Assembly: GCF_029784135.1 (NCBI RefSeq)
Contig: NC_073746.1
Location: 290,671,089-290,735,088 of the forward strand
DNA length: 64,000 nt
Direction: 5' to 3'
Origin: Toxorhynchites rutilus septentrionalis
Taxonomy: Eukaryota; Arthropoda; Insecta; Diptera; Culicidae
The notes under the pieces were generated by a model. The model had not been told where the DNA came from. It worked only from the letters and a program-made list of their open reading frames with translations, and did no database searches. Shown in pieces: positions 10,065-22,539 of the stretch. How positions within the stretch are numbered: the first letter of the stretch is position 1; the number at the start of each line of letters is the position of its first letter. A program made the translations under genes and the position numbers.

Positions 10065-12602
10065 TGGAGCAATTCCAAATGAAATCGTCCTAAAAATGCA
10101 GATTTTAAAAACTTGTATTTTTGATTCCAATGAAAGTGTGTATTCCGTTTGGGTTGGAGGAAATATGAATTTTTCGCAGCAATTGGGATTTTTTTGACTC
10201 AAGCGTAACTTTTGAAAAGGGCGTATCGATTTTAGTAAGAGAAATCTTTGATAATTTATATCTCAAAAACTATGAGTCGTACCGAAATAATGTCTTTGAA
10301 AGAGTTATAGAGTATTGATGGTTGAATATGAAAAAAATGTACACTGAGAAAAAAAATTAGTACTCTTTTTTATTTACAAAATAAAAATTCAATTTGCAAT
10401 AGCCAAAATACATATTTTTTTAATTTTTTTTAAAAATTTTTCATACAAAATAGAAGTCAAGCAAAAAATTTAAAAAATGGGCCCAAGATGGTGAAACTAT
10501 TTTTGACGAACTTTGTGGAACATCAAATTTATAGGAATTTTCGAAACTTCTAATTTTTGTATGTTAACAATCATTTTTAGTTACAAATTATGAATCCTGA
10601 TGTGATTTAAAACAAAAAAGGTTATTATCAATCTCCTTCTAGACGTAGCCATTCTCGAAATATTAAAAAAAATATTTATAATTTATTGTCTCTTTTATAG
10701 TAAATAATCCCTTTTAATATGTTTATGGTGTTATAACGTCATGTTCATGAAATTTTGTGAATTTGCTTATAATTTCCAACAACTTTTCCAAATACACCAT
10801 CATGGTTCATTTTTTGACTCAAGCGTAACTTTTGAAAAGGGCGATTCGATTTGAGTAAGAGAAATCTTTGATAATTTATATCTCAAAAAATATGAGTCGT
10901 ACCGAAATAGTGTGTTAGAAAGAGTCATAGAGTATTGTTGGCTTAATTTGAAAAAAATATACACTGAGAAGAAAAATTAGTACTCTTTTTTTTGTTTACA
11001 AAATAAAATTTTATTTTGCGATATCAAAAATATGTATTTTTAATATTTTTTTCAATTTTTTCATATAAAATAGAAGTCATGTAGAAAATTTAAAACATGG
11101 GTCCAAAATGGTAAAACTATTTTTGACGAAATTTGTGGAACATCGAATTTTTATGAATTTTCGAAACTTCGAATTTTTGTACGTTAACAATCATTCTTAG
11201 CCACAAACTATGAATTCTTATGTGATTTAAAACAAAAAAGTTTATTATCAATCTCCTTCTAAATGCAACCATTCTCGAGATATTTTTAAAAAATATTTCT
11301 AATTTATAATTTTTTTATAGAAAATAATCTCTTTTAATATGTTTGTCGTGTTATACCGTCATGTTCATGAAATTTTATGAATTTTCTTATAATTTCCGAC
11401 AATTTTTTTTATTCATTGAAGTTTGTATTAAGATAAAAAAGATATTTTAGTTTCGCTACGTTTTGTATTAACCCACATGTCTTCGAATGTTTCGTAACGT
11501 AACTCCTAAAAATATGTCTTTACCATAACGATGTATTTGGAAAAGTTGTTGGAAATTTTAAGCGAATTCATAAAATCTCATGAACATGATGGTATAACAC
11601 GACAAACATATTTAAAGGGCCCATTTACTATTAAAAAGACAATCAATTACAAATATTTTTTTAAATATCTCGAGAATGGCTACATTTAGAAGGAGATTGA
11701 TAATAACCTTTTTTGTTTTAAATCACATCAGGATTCATAATTTGTAGCTAAAAATGACTGCTAACATACAAAAACTCGAAGTTTCGAAAATTCCTGACAA
11801 TTAGATGTTCCACAAAGTTCGTCAAAAATAGTTTTACCATCTTGGGCCCAGTTTTTAAATTTTCTACATGACTTCTGTTTTATATGAAAAAATTGAAAAA
11901 AATATACAAAAATACATATTTTTGATATCGCAAATTAAAATTTTATTTTATAAATAAAAAAAGAGTACTAATTTTTCTTCTCAGTGTATATTTTTTTCAC
12001 ATTAAGCCAACAATACTCTATAACTCTTTCTAACACACTATTTCGGTACGACTCATATTTTTTAGATATAAATTATCAAAGATTTCTCTTACTCAAATCG
12101 AATCGCCCTTTTCAAAAGTCAAAGTCAAAGTTGAGTCAAAAAATGAACCATGATGGTGTATTTGGAAAAGTTGTTGGAAATTATAAGCAAATTCACAAAA
12201 TTTCATGAACATGACGGTATAACACCACAAACATATTAAAAGGCATTATTTACTATAAAAAAGACAATAAATTAGAAATATTTTTTTAAATATTTCGAGA
12301 ATGGCTACGTTTAGAAGGAGATTGATAATAACCTTTTTTGTTTTAAATCACATCAGGATTCATAATTTGTAGGTAAAAATGATTGTTAACATACAAAAAT
12401 TAGATGTTTCGAAAATTCCTAAAAATTCGATGTTCCACAAAGTTCGTCAAAAATAGTTTCACCATCTTGGGCACATTTTTTAAATTTTTTACTTGACTTC
12501 TATTTTCTATGAAAAATTTTTAAAAAAAATAAAAAATATGTATTTTGGCTATTGCAAATTGAATTTTTATTTTGTAAATAAAAAAAAAGAGTACTAATTA
12601 TT
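10065..12602. repeat. Foldback repeat: 2.2-kb imperfect palindrome
   Basis: Left side: a unit starting TTTTTGACTCAAGCGTAAC occurs at about 10190 and again, directly, at about 10814 (period about 620 bp). Both units are then repeated in inverted order, mirror arms about 10355-11410 and 11546-12602 around a ~135-bp spacer. Diagnostic pairs are GAGTACTAATTTTTC near 11965 opposite its complement near 10975, and TCATGAACATGACGGTATAA near 12203 opposite 10735. The left terminal segment 10065-10354 (GGAGCAATTCCAAATGAAAT) is not mirrored. The same family lies at 41432-43795. There is no transposase, so it looks like a foldback or long-TIR nonautonomous element. Confidence 0.75.
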
Positions 12603-12747
12603 TTCCGACCTTCCAGACAGGGGTCCCCGCTTAAGCTGTAAAAAATAAAATTACCTAAATCACCGGTTATTGATTCTGAAATTGCCGGTAATTGGGTAAT
12701 GAAAAATGATCCGATATTACCAGTAAAACCGGTTAACAATCCCTAAT
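12603..12747. mobile_element. hAT-like terminal fragment
   Basis: The right end, read inward on the minus strand, begins TTAGGGATTGTTAACCGGTT, and the body carries repeated CCGG and GATTACC-like words. TAGGGAT-type starts are usual for hAT elements. It directly abuts the palindrome and has probably truncated it. No left terminal repeat was found. Confidence 0.35.
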
Positions 12748-15575
12748 ACAAAGCAGAGGTCGAAATGCTCGCCGATTTGAGAGAAAACACATCCATTTTC
12801 AACCACAGGGAAAAATAGTTGAGATTAGGAGAGGCGAGGGAATGTTATAGGTTCACTTCGATTCTCGCGAGAAACGCAATGCCGATTTTTAGTTTTCAGC
12901 GAGTTATAATTAGTCGAAAAAATGGTTTCGTTTTCAGTGAGTTCTTGATGCCGATAATGGTTCTTCTTCAATACAGCTGAAAACATGCGGTAACATTGGG
13001 TTTCATCGTGAAGTGAACATGAGATGAGTTGATGTTTGTACAATTCTAACGCTGTCCAAATGCAGTTCGTTTAGACGCTGTGTTTATTTGTTTTGAACTT
13101 TTGTAAAGTTAGCTTTGATTTTTCACTCCATATTTACAGTACTAAATGAGAGACGAAAAGGCATTCTCGTTGAACTTCAGAGAGAGAGATTTTCCCACAT
13201 CTCTTTCTCTCTGAACATGAATTTTCGGTGAAAAGGAAGAGACGAAAATTTTGCACAATCCATCAAAAAATAGATTGATTGAATGCTCATCTCGCGGCTG
13301 AGTGAGAATTTCGATCTTTGATACAAACATAAGATCAAAAAAATAAGAATACGTTAATGAACAGAAGTACAAAACAAATATAGAACAGATCAAGTATAGC
13401 GTGGAAGCAGGGATTTGTGTCGGTTGAACATTATCATTTTTACGTATTAAGTTTCAATCGAATTAAAAACATTAGAAAATTATGACGTAAATAATTGACG
13501 TTGTAAACGAGCTGGTTAATTCACACATTCCACATTCTACAATTAACATAAAATAGAACCCAAACTATCATTAAACTTACTCTCTGTAGTATTAAATACA
13601 GATTAAACAAAAAGCTGGTACTCAAAAATATGTAAATATGTAAAAATATGGCGGATCAGAATTATTCTACATCAAATAACTCTATACTCCGCGTGATCCC
13701 CATAATCAGTTGAGACTTTCCCAAGAAGTCTTCTGGTTTTAATGTTCCTTCCTCTACCAGCATGTTATGTATTATCCGCAAAAGCTCACATATTCGCCGC
13801 GATCGTCCTCAACTCGTCTACTGTTCCGACTTCTTTACAGAATTTAATTAAAAATGAATCATGATTTTAACGATGATGGCTTAACGCTTCCGCCCGGCTG
13901 AGGCATTCACCCAGTTTTCCCCGCTCCGCAGTTTCCGAGCGAGCGGAAAAGTGCCACCTGCCGATGATAGTTAGACGCTCACCGGAATGTGTTGTGTGCC
14001 ACACTGGATGTGATGAATATTTCAATTTCCCCGTAAAAAGGTTTTTCAGCAGCACTCGAAATTGAATTTTATTTTAATTAAAATCTCAGACAACGGCCAA
14101 TTAAAATTCAATTAATTTCGAGAGATAAAATTTCATGAAGATGCTCTTACCTGCCACCTAACCTGACGGCATCCGCCGAGAGCACTTTCGGCAACTATTC
14201 CACAAACGGATGACTTGCCTCTTCGAGCGGCACTGTGTGTTTTTGGTATGTATGTGTGTGTGTTGCCTACAATTGCCGACGTCATCCCGTGAGCTTATGA
14301 TATTTCGCATCCACGGATGAGAGTGGCTCTTACCGTGTTGGTGCTTCACAATGTAATTACAATTAGCAGCGTCTATTTTGAGCTGCGGTGCGCTGAAACG
14401 ACGGATGCAGCTGGAAATGGAATGGGTGTGGCCACTAGAAATTAGGCCGGACTCTCAAGCCCAGCCTGAGTGTCCACTTTGTGAATAATTTGTTCCGAGT
14501 GACGTCTTTGAGCATAGTAAATTTACTCCTGTGCACTCGAGCGGCACCGATGCGGTGTTCGGGCAGTTCGATGTGTTCAGTCGAGAACGGCGCTACGGCG
14601 TTGTGTAAGAGTTTCTGATTTAAAAATATCTGTAACATGCCCCTACAATTTAGCCGAAATCGTCTCGAGTTGCTGATGGAAAAAGCCTAGAGGGCAAAGG
14701 GTTAAATCAAGAAACGAATATGGCCGTGCCTTGAGTACAGGAAGATCACGAAGCAAAACTCGGAAATGACCAAAAGAAAACCAACCGCGTGCTGAGTAGG
14801 TTTCATGTCTGCCGACTTAGTAAAAAAAAAAGAAACCGTAGTCGAGCAATCGGAAGTGCATTCTCTTGAAATTTATTACCAAAATCCCATTAGTAATAAA
14901 TCTTTCCCCGAAAGTTTCGCGCTGCTTGACTACCTGACTTGCGCTTCGTTTTCATGTAAAAGCAGCGTTGAAAGAATCGAGACGGCACGAGAAATTTAGC
15001 GCTCCCCAGGGGAAGGAAGCTCTAATGTAAGAGTTCCCAATAATTTCCATTCGCATAATGGAACGGGTACAATTAGTATGTTGCCATTAATAAAAGCCTG
15101 AGCAAGTATTCTTAATTATTACCCATCGGAGTTCATCCTCTGATCTCTAAATATAAACTATTATATGTTTGTTTAACATTCGACAAAAAAATTGAGGAAC
15201 AGAGTGCGAAGTCGAAATTCTTAATTATTTTTAAACTGCTGTAATTTAGTGTAAAATCAACGCAACAAGATACACCCAAAGTTAATTTTTCGCACATTTT
15301 CTGGCATCCCGATTTATCACATTAAATGAGCTGAAAGATAACATAAAATGTACTACTCCCCAATACATGTATATCATTTGTATAATATATATGCTAGAGC
15401 CAATATGAGAGAGCGAAACAGGAGACACATTTAAATGAAAGCTTTTCGCATAGTTTGCCAAATACTCGGCCCAGACAGAGAAAGATATATTCTCGTTCAT
15501 GTTCTTTTTTATCGGCTTAGAAAACACCTTCCAACTTTATTTTATGATGAGGTGTAATATTATCACGCTCCTCTA
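12748..15575. other. Repeat-poor island, no gene seen
   Basis: Apart from a CT/GA-rich patch (13170-13220) I see no transposon signature in this 2.8 kb. Sections near 13860-14060 and 14150-14640 are more GC-rich than the surroundings and read as single-copy DNA. No exon with a recognisable domain was found. Homeodomain-type ATTA/TAAT words are frequent near 14060-14130 and 15040-15110, which is compatible with intronic or regulatory DNA but proves nothing. Confidence 0.4.
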
Positions 15576-15581
15576 TAATAG

Positions 15582-15724
15582 CGCTGGCAGCTATATGGAT
15601 AGCGTGGTCGTGTAAAGTAACTTCGCATTCCGGCCGGCCTTGGTTCGATCCCCATTGACGTCGTATGGACTTTTTTTTTGCACAATCCCAAATGAAAAGA
15701 GAAAAGAAAACAGAAAGAGATGTC
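15582..15724 (+). mobile_element. tRNA-derived SINE, split from its flank by a second SINE
   Basis: Plus-strand head with GGATAGCGTGGTCGTG (A box region) and CCTTGGTTCGATCCCC (B box), ending in an A/G-rich tail (AAAAGAGAAAAGAAAAC). This family differs from the minus-strand SINE that inserted at its 3' side (15738-16002). Confidence 0.65.
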
Positions 15725-15737
15725 TGCTCGCATACAT

Positions 15738-16002
15738 CTTCTTCTTCTTCAATGGCACTAACGTTCCTAGAGGAACTTCGCCGTCTCAACGTAGTATTAC
15801 TTGCGTCATTTTTATTAGTACTTAGTTGAGATTTCCATGCCAAATAACACGTCTTGAATGCATTCTGAGTGGCAAGCTCTAGAATACGCGTGACCACAGT
15901 GTAAGACGGAGGCAATTTCTTTGACGAAAAATTCCCCCGACCAGAACGGGAATCGAACCCGAACACCCGGCATGTTAGTTGTGACGCTAACCACTCGGCC
16001 AC
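15738..16002 (-). mobile_element. tRNA-derived SINE with GAA tail, 13-bp TSD
   Basis: Minus-strand head GGCCGAGTGGTTAGCGTCAC (A box) and GGGTTCGATTCCC (B box), body with TGAGACGGCGAAG, 3' tail of GAAGAAGAAGAAG. TGCTCGCATACAT flanks it on both sides (15725-15737 and 16003-16015) without a mismatch, so the insertion is recent. It is the better-preserved relative of the copy at 2274-2509. Confidence 0.88.
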
Positions 16003-16015
16003 TGCTCGCATACAT

Positions 16016-16500
16016 ACAAACCATTTTTAAGCTTCAAAATAGCTCATTATTTGACTCTCATGACCAGGAAATGGCATCTTTTCTGTCAAAGATGGCATGT
16101 TTTCTGCCAACGCTAGTTTGGGTGTAGGATTTACATCATTTGAAAGATTAATATCAAGTTTAAGAATATTCTACGAACACATCTTTGGCTTGGTAAAAAT
16201 ATCGGAAAAACATAAAAATCGATTTCATTCTGTTTTCAATAGTGTTATTGACTAGAAGTTTTTTTTTTTGATAACGAAGTCAATAGCAAATCCAACAGGA
16301 ATCCTGGAACGTTCCTGTGGGACTTATCAATTCAGAGTTATTCTTGTTTGAAACAAAAATTACCCCTTCGTTTTGATGATTAATAATTCAACAAATAATG
16401 AAGAGGTTTTTGTAGTGTATTAGAAAATTTTCCTCAATTTACCAAATATTGCAGTAAGCTCTAATGTTAGCGAAAAATATTTTTTTAACCAAACGTATTT
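16016..16500. repeat. Unassigned stretch with a repeat shared with 24.1-24.45 kb
   Basis: Words such as AATAGCAAAT, GGAACGTTCCTGT, TGATGA.TAATAATT and ATTGCAGTAAG.TCTAA occur here in the same order as in 24120-24450. Both regions therefore descend from one dispersed element, probably the one that also contains the Myb/SANT-like relic at 23.4-24.1 kb. Confidence 0.5.
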
Positions 16501-16884
16501 GGCGTCGTGCACAAATTACGTAACGCGAGTAGGGGGGAGAGGGGGGGGTAACAGTGATCGTTACGTAACAAAATTTCATTTTTATTCCCAAATAAACTCA
16601 CGGACCCCTTTATGCTTGAGCAGTTAGCTTCGATTCTGGCAGCAGCCAGTAAGCAAACTCCGATATATACATCTCGAACAGAGTTACCATATATATAAAT
16701 AAAAATGATTTGGTGTCCGTTCCTCACGATTTAACTCAAGAACGGAGCAAAGGATTTGAACAGTCAGTATTAGAATTGAAGTGTCTCAGTCTGCGTCAGG
16801 TTTATATGCTGAGAAAATTATGAAAACCATTCGGAAAATTGATAAAATTGGGAAGTCATTTTTTGGCAAGTTTTGTTTATATAA

Positions 16885-17269
16885 GGACCTGATTCTCGAA
16901 TACACTACGAATACACTTCACGGTGGAAACGGAATGAAACGTATCCGCGATTACATCGGTACGGTGTCGACATCTGGATACGAGATTAGTTCCCCACTAA
17001 ACTTATCATTATAATATCAAATTATCTTCAGATGAAATTTGTGTATGAGATTATAATATCACATGAAGAAAATAAAAAGTTTTCCACTCACATTGAATAC
17101 CAGTTTGATACGAAGAAGTTAATTTTTATTAATGATTTTTTATTCGAAAAGTGCTCATTCTGCCTGAAACTCATTATTATCTTCGACACTTCACAAACTC
17201 GTAAAACGTAGTTCAATGGCGTGCCGTTTATTTCGTTTCCACCGTGAAGTGTATTCGAGAATCAGGCCC
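16885..17269. mobile_element. MITE with 3-bp TSD (TAA), copy 1
   Basis: Terminal inverted repeats: left GGACCTGATTCTCGAATACA, right (inward) GGGCCTGATTCTCGAATACA. They are flanked by TAA at 16882-16884 and 17270-17272. 385 bp with no coding capacity; a short internal duplication (TACACTACGAA) lengthens the left end. The sister copy is at 37515-37889. TAA duplications fit PIF/Harbinger-related 'm3bp'-type MITEs of mosquitoes. Confidence 0.85.
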
Positions 17270-17289
17270 TAAATCTATATATACAGCCA

Positions 17290-18205
17290 TTCCATGCCAA
17301 ACCGATATAGTGGTTCTCAGATTTTCGCCAAAGGTGGTAGTTTTGTTGATTGTCGCAAATTATTAGACCCGTATTTTCTTATTTTTTTGTTAGGGTGACC
17401 ATTTCCATTTTAGGGTGGTCCTTAAAAACCCCTTTTTTCGCATTTTCGCCAAAAATGGCTTTTTTCTAAAGTTCATAACTTTCCACTGGACCAATTTAGA
17501 TGTTCAACATATTAAATTAAAGCCAATTAGCTGGTCTTTTTTGGAAAAAATACTAAAGCTGCAGAAATTTTGAATTACATTTTCGTTATTATTGATTGTA
17601 TTTGTTTTTTATAGTTTTCATGGTCTCGAGACCGAAGGCACTATATTTTTTTATATTTTTTTCTGGAAAGCTGAAGATTTTCCGCATAACATATCTCGAA
17701 ACCAGGAAGGCGTTTTTTTCGTTTTTGAGTTATTATTTTTCAAAGTTACCCGATGGTTTAAAAAATCGTTTTTCCCTTTTTTTCCCAAAAAAGACTTTTC
17801 TCAAAAAATTATTACTTTTGAACTACTGGACCGATTCATATGATCGACATATCAAATTGAAGCTTACTAGGATTATAGTCATATAAATCCAGTCTAGTTG
17901 CATAGAAATATTGAACGAAAACTGAAAACATGTTATCTTTTAAAAATCATAACTTAAAAACGAAAAATAACACCTCTCTGGTATTCGGATATATTATGTG
18001 AATCTTTCAGGAAAAAATATAAAAAAATATGGTGCTCTTGTTCCCGAAACAATGTAAGCTATAGAAAACAAATATAATCAATAATTACGAAAACAAAATA
18101 CATTTCTATTCAGAGTGTAATATTTTTACAAACAAGACTAGCTTATTGGCTTTAATTTGATATGTTGAACATCTGAATCGGTCGAGTAGATCAAAAGTTA
18201 TGATT
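17290..18205. repeat. Foldback repeat, second family
   Basis: Arms about 17470-17745 and 17915-18205 are mirror copies, e.g. GATGTTCAACATATTAAATT near 17501 and its complement near 18150. A third partial copy of the arm sequence lies in the spacer (near 17815-17870). The same family recurs at 22540-23380. Its two overlapping ORFs at 17592-17886 are only low-complexity F/K-rich readings. Confidence 0.65.
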
Positions 18206-18209
18206 TTTT

Positions 18210-18420
18210 GTCATACAAATGAAGCATACTGAACCAAATTTGGCATGTGGAGGTTTTAAGGGGCAAGAAACATTTCTTAGGTGGTTCAACACTCATCTTA
18301 CCTTCCTGAGGGGGGGGGTCTGCCATAGAAATGAAACAAATTTCTGTGTTACTCGAGAACTAATCAAGCAAATGGAACCACAGGGAAATGGGGTCCCATA
18401 AAAATAATACACATATTCCT
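18210..18420 (+). repeat. Dispersed repeat segment
   Basis: Contains TTTGGCATGTGGAGGTTTTA and TACTCGAGAACTAATCAAGC, shared with 9590-9740. There is a nine-base G run near 18311. No coding content. Confidence 0.5.
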
Positions 18421-18606
18421 ACCAAACATGACAATTGAAAATTTTCGGAAAACTCTGAAGGAAAATGGGAAAATTCGAAAACTTCGCATGTATTCTACAA
18501 TTACATATTGACGAGCGTTGTTAGTCCATTTGATGTTTGCGGTAACGAAATTGATCTTCGTTCGAAAGTATAAATGGATTTTAATGTAATAAAACGCACT
18601 CCTATA

Positions 18607-18825
18607 TCTTCTTCTATCTATATAAAAAACTCAAGAAAGGAATTGTCCGATTTAGGTCTATCTTCATTCTATCATATTTTCAGTATCAAACATTTAGATT
18701 AGATGAGAAGATCAATCAATGAACAATTCTGCGATTGGACCCATGAACGTGCGCTTAGTAAAAAAACGTGGATGTGATAAAGTAAAATAAATTTTGGGTG
18801 GGACGAAGTTTGCCGGGTCAGCTAG
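18607..18825 (+). mobile_element. Helitron-like nonautonomous fragment
   Basis: It begins TCTTCTTCTATCTATATAAA and ends GTTTGCCGGGTCAGCTAG followed by T. A TC start, a CTAG end and insertion between A and T (A at 18606, T at 18826) are Helitron hallmarks. About 220 bp, no Rep/helicase coding. A convincing 3' hairpin is not obvious, so the call is tentative. Confidence 0.5.
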
Positions 18826-20329
18826 TATCTACATAATAATCTGTATTTCTACAGATTTTTTAGACTTTTTTAAACCACGAATCTGTAGATACTGATAACA
18901 GTTTTTTTGTGTTTCATACAGAATTTACAGATTTATCAAAAATAACATTCAATGATTGACTTAAGGTTTATAATATTTTTTTTCCATCTCACCGTTTTTT
19001 ATTCATATAGCGCTATAATAAATTAATAACATCAGTTATCTTTTTCTTACTAAATCACAGAGAACGTAAATTCCAAAACTCATACTGTCGTGAAAATTAA
19101 TTTCCTTTGAAGTTTTATTTTTCAAATGAATTGAAAATGCACAGCTCAAAACGAAAAGAAAGGAATAAATCAGTTCAAGAAATATTGAAGCTCGAACCAT
19201 TGAAAATGCTGAATTCGTCCGCTCTCACTGGAATCTGTCGTTAAACATAACCTAGAAAGATTCAACTACGACCGAAATCCTATTTTACTGTTTTTTGAAC
19301 TACGTTTTGCTATCGATTGTTGAGTTAAACAAAACGAACTGAAACATCTGAATTCACTCCGATTTTTTCGGACACCAGAACACTTTGTCCTACTTTCTTT
19401 TTTTGCCAAGAATAATACATCAAATTTGATGGTCCAGGACCAGACTTTGGAGATTTAGGAAAGCATCTGAAGATATCTACGTAGTTGTTCATGATGTAGA
19501 AATAGAAACTACTGAACTGGGCGAGAACAAAACAATAGCTTTTAGGACCATCTGCTGAACCATCAAATAGTTGGACGACTAAAGTTTGAATAAAACATAG
19601 AAATTTGAGTAAAAACATACACGAATTATTTTTTTTAGAATGGAAACTCCTGTCCTGTCCATATCTTAAGCATTAGCTATATAGTAACTTTATGTGTCAC
19701 TCTCAAGCGTTGACAGTTCTCCAGTTTAGTCTTATTAGGCTACCTTTTAATTCATTATTGTCATTACATTTTTGTGGGTACCTAAAATTATATGGTAACT
19801 GAATAAATTTCCATTGCACCTCTGCGGTGTATATGTTTCCTGGCATTTCGTGGATACCATCAAAATCGTCTTATCAATAATTTATATGCCAATCAATGAT
19901 ACTGAAGCTAAAATTATGCTTAAAAATTGGACTTTTAAACCTAATACAGATTTTTTGAGAAAAAGCTAAGTTAAAAAGATTTTTTCAGACCAGAAACACA
20001 GATCTAGATTTTGTCCAGGATGTTAAACGAAATCTTATTCTGGCTGTTATCGCAGGCACCTTGGTCATGCTGAAGCATTTTAAAACAGTGGTCCAATGTA
20101 CGTTGCAGTTCGTTCAGGAAGGCACTTTTCTTTGAACGCATTTTCTCATGTGTTCGATTTTAAAGGGTAAGCGATCTGTCTGAATTCGGGATTATTAAGT
20201 TTCATGGAATAATCAAGCCAGTAATCATAAATAATGTGGATGGATAACCAAACGGAACCCGTTTTAAAGAGGTCGTAGATATTTTCAATTTATCTAAAAA
20301 TGGATCTTGATCCAATAATCGCATTTTTA
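18826..20329. other. Unassigned AT-rich stretch
   Basis: No gene recognised. The minus frame at 19325-19618 (97 codons) starts with a hydrophobic stretch but has no family resemblance and is probably a chance reading. Confidence 0.35.
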
Positions 20330-20369
20330 GCGTTACGTAATTTGTGCACGACGCCTTTCCAAAACCCAT

Positions 20370-20600
20370 ATTTCACGAGTTTGTGGTTAAGGAGCGTGTG
20401 TGTATATATATGTGGGAATGCATATGTATATGTCTGAGTAGCATAACTCTTTGCCTTGCCCACAAATGCATGAAAAAGGAAAGTTACAAAACGTTCATTC
20501 AGAGGGTACGCATAGTATTTTGTACATCTGGTACATTTTGCGATGAAGTGTTCCTCTAATTTATTCTGAACTTAATTCGATCGGCTAAAACAATGGCTAA
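20370..20600 (+). repeat. Dispersed repeat, undisrupted copy (empty site for the LINE at 24.7 kb)
   Basis: The segment with GGGAATGCATATGTATATGT followed by CTGAGTAGCATAACTC aligns with the two flanks of the truncated I-type LINE at 24694-25658 (GGAAATGCGTATGAATATGT, and GAGTATCATCACTCC). Another part (GGTACGCATAGTATTTTGTA) matches, inverted, words at 24570-24610 and 51800-51845, so the family has at least three copies here. Confidence 0.55.
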
Positions 20601-21800
20601 ACATACTAATGATTGATGATGTATATTCTAATCGTTCACATTGGTTTTGGGGATTTTCGGCTTTAGAATAGTGTATGCGTTTTTCCTGAAGATACAAAAT
20701 TCTAAAAAGAAATCGCTAAAAAATTAGGCTTTCGGTATTTTGTCGAGTGCATGATGTAAGAAGAATAATGTTCGGACTTTCGAAATCCGCAAGCTTTTCA
20801 TCATACTTAGCTTCGTCCGGTTATCCTCGATAGAACACGCATTCGCTGAGAAAATATGCGAAAAAGGTTCGGTGGATCAAAAACAAAACAAAAATAGGAA
20901 AATGTGCAGCTTTCAATGGATATTACTTCGGATTAACTATTGTAAACCATTGAAGAACATTAAACGACGGTATTAAATAAAAAAGGTGGAATGATCTATG
21001 CCTAAAGGTACGGACGGAAGCTTGACATAGGACTCTTATTATTGGGGACGACTGCTTTTGAATTGTGTTTTTGTAACTGTTCAGAACTTCAAATGGTGGC
21101 GCTGGAAAAGTCGTTTGTTATATGAACGGGTTGTGAGAATCGTTGTGGCGGGAAGAATCCCGAACCATTTATTATTAATTCTGTCTATTTTCAATAGTAA
21201 ACTGTTGAATAAAAAATCAGATAGAAATTCTAACATTATCACGAAAACTGCGACATTCTCTGATTTTATTGATCCCAACGGGTTCTGCTAATTTTAGGGA
21301 AGGAAAAGGGAATGGACATGTAAATTTGGGGAAAATTAGTTGGCTAAATTAAATCATTATAGCAAGACGTATATAGAGAACATAAACTGAGGATTGCATC
21401 TAGCTGTTATATCACGAACTGGTATACATGAGTGTAGCCTTTCGAACCTGTCAATCGGCAGCGAGTTCAGTTGTTTCATTGCAAAATTTTCTACATTACC
21501 GACGTTCTCGATATCATGATATCCTTTTACATAAATTGATGATTACAAGACATGAGAGAGACGTGCATTAAGCACGAAATGAATTCTTCGTTTTTTACAA
21601 ATCAATGTTTTCTCCTTTTTTACAAAAATAACTATAACACCTAAAATATTGGTTGGAGAATGAAATGTCGGAAATTATTTATATTTTTATTAAAAAATGT
21701 GAAACATTTAAAAAAAATAATTGAAAAAAATATTTTGAAAGTTAAAACTCATTCAAAAAAAAAATTTTTTTATCTGTATTATAGTGACATTCAACTCATT
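20601..21800. other. Unassigned stretch
   Basis: No gene, tRNA-like head or terminal repeat pair recognised. Confidence 0.35.
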
Positions 21801-21913
21801 TGGCAGGTTCGCCACTTTTACTTCCATTTTTGGAAGAATGTCGGGAGTGAGAATTGAACTCGTGACCTTTAGCGTGAGAGGCATGGATGTTACCACTACG
21901 CCAGGTCGCCTCC
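21801..21913 (-). mobile_element. tRNA-derived SINE, second copy of the 7.3-kb family
   Basis: Minus-strand head GGAGGCGACCTGGCGTAG and TGGTAAC, B box GAGTTCAATTCTC, body ending GGCGAACCTGCCA. It nearly matches 7316-7457 but lacks the T run. CAACTCATT and CAGCTCATT on the two sides are a likely target duplication with one mismatch. Confidence 0.78.
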
Positions 21914-22539
21914 AGCTCATTCAAAAATGTATTTTTTTTTAAATTCTAAAAAAAATAGATATAAACAACCCTTACAGTTTCCAACAAGTCACCCATACAT
22001 CGGAAGATGGGCACTTTTACAGAGAAAGGTTTTTTCCAACAAAATTATATAATTGCAAACTTTTTTTCTATTGAAAAACATGTCAAGAACATGTCAAACG
22101 CGAGAATTTACACACAAAAATGCTACTAGTGAAACAATACTTTTTTTTCAAGAGTCTCCATACACAAATGTCATGTATTCCAGAAACTATAAAAGATAGG
22201 AAGTTGATGTCTTCGACAACAGTTCATATTCTAATAAGATCTAAAACATTGTCGAATAGGCTATATCGCTGTCTTGACTTTAAACAAAATTAGGATTTAT
22301 TGCATTTTTTCCAAACAAAACTTGGAAAAGTTGTTGTTAGAAGAACTTTTCCCTGTAAAAGTGACCATCTTTCTATGTGTAGGTGACTTGTTGGAAATTG
22401 TAAAAGCTAGTCACATATTTTTTTTGAGAATTTAGAAGAAATATGTATTTGAGAAAAATGAATTTAAGTTTTTAAAATAATTTTTTTTCAGTTTTATTTT
22501 TGTCAATAGAATTTTATTATTTTTTTATACAAATTTAAA
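21914..22539. other. Unassigned AT-rich stretch
   Basis: Related wording (AAAGATAGGAAGTTGATGTC) recurs near 31460, so part is a dispersed AT-rich repeat. No gene. Confidence 0.35.

Larger units (their letters stand above)
16501..20355. repeat. Pair of perfect 26-bp inverted repeats 3.8 kb apart
   Basis: GGCGTCGTGCACAAATTACG (then TAACGC) at 16501-16526 is matched in inverse at 20330-20355. Both outer flanks are TTT (16498-16500 and 20356-20358). A diverged direct copy lies at 377-402. Either the ends bound one composite element or two independent copies of a GC/C-rich dispersed repeat happen to face each other. A G-rich run follows the left copy (16530-16548). Confidence 0.4.
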
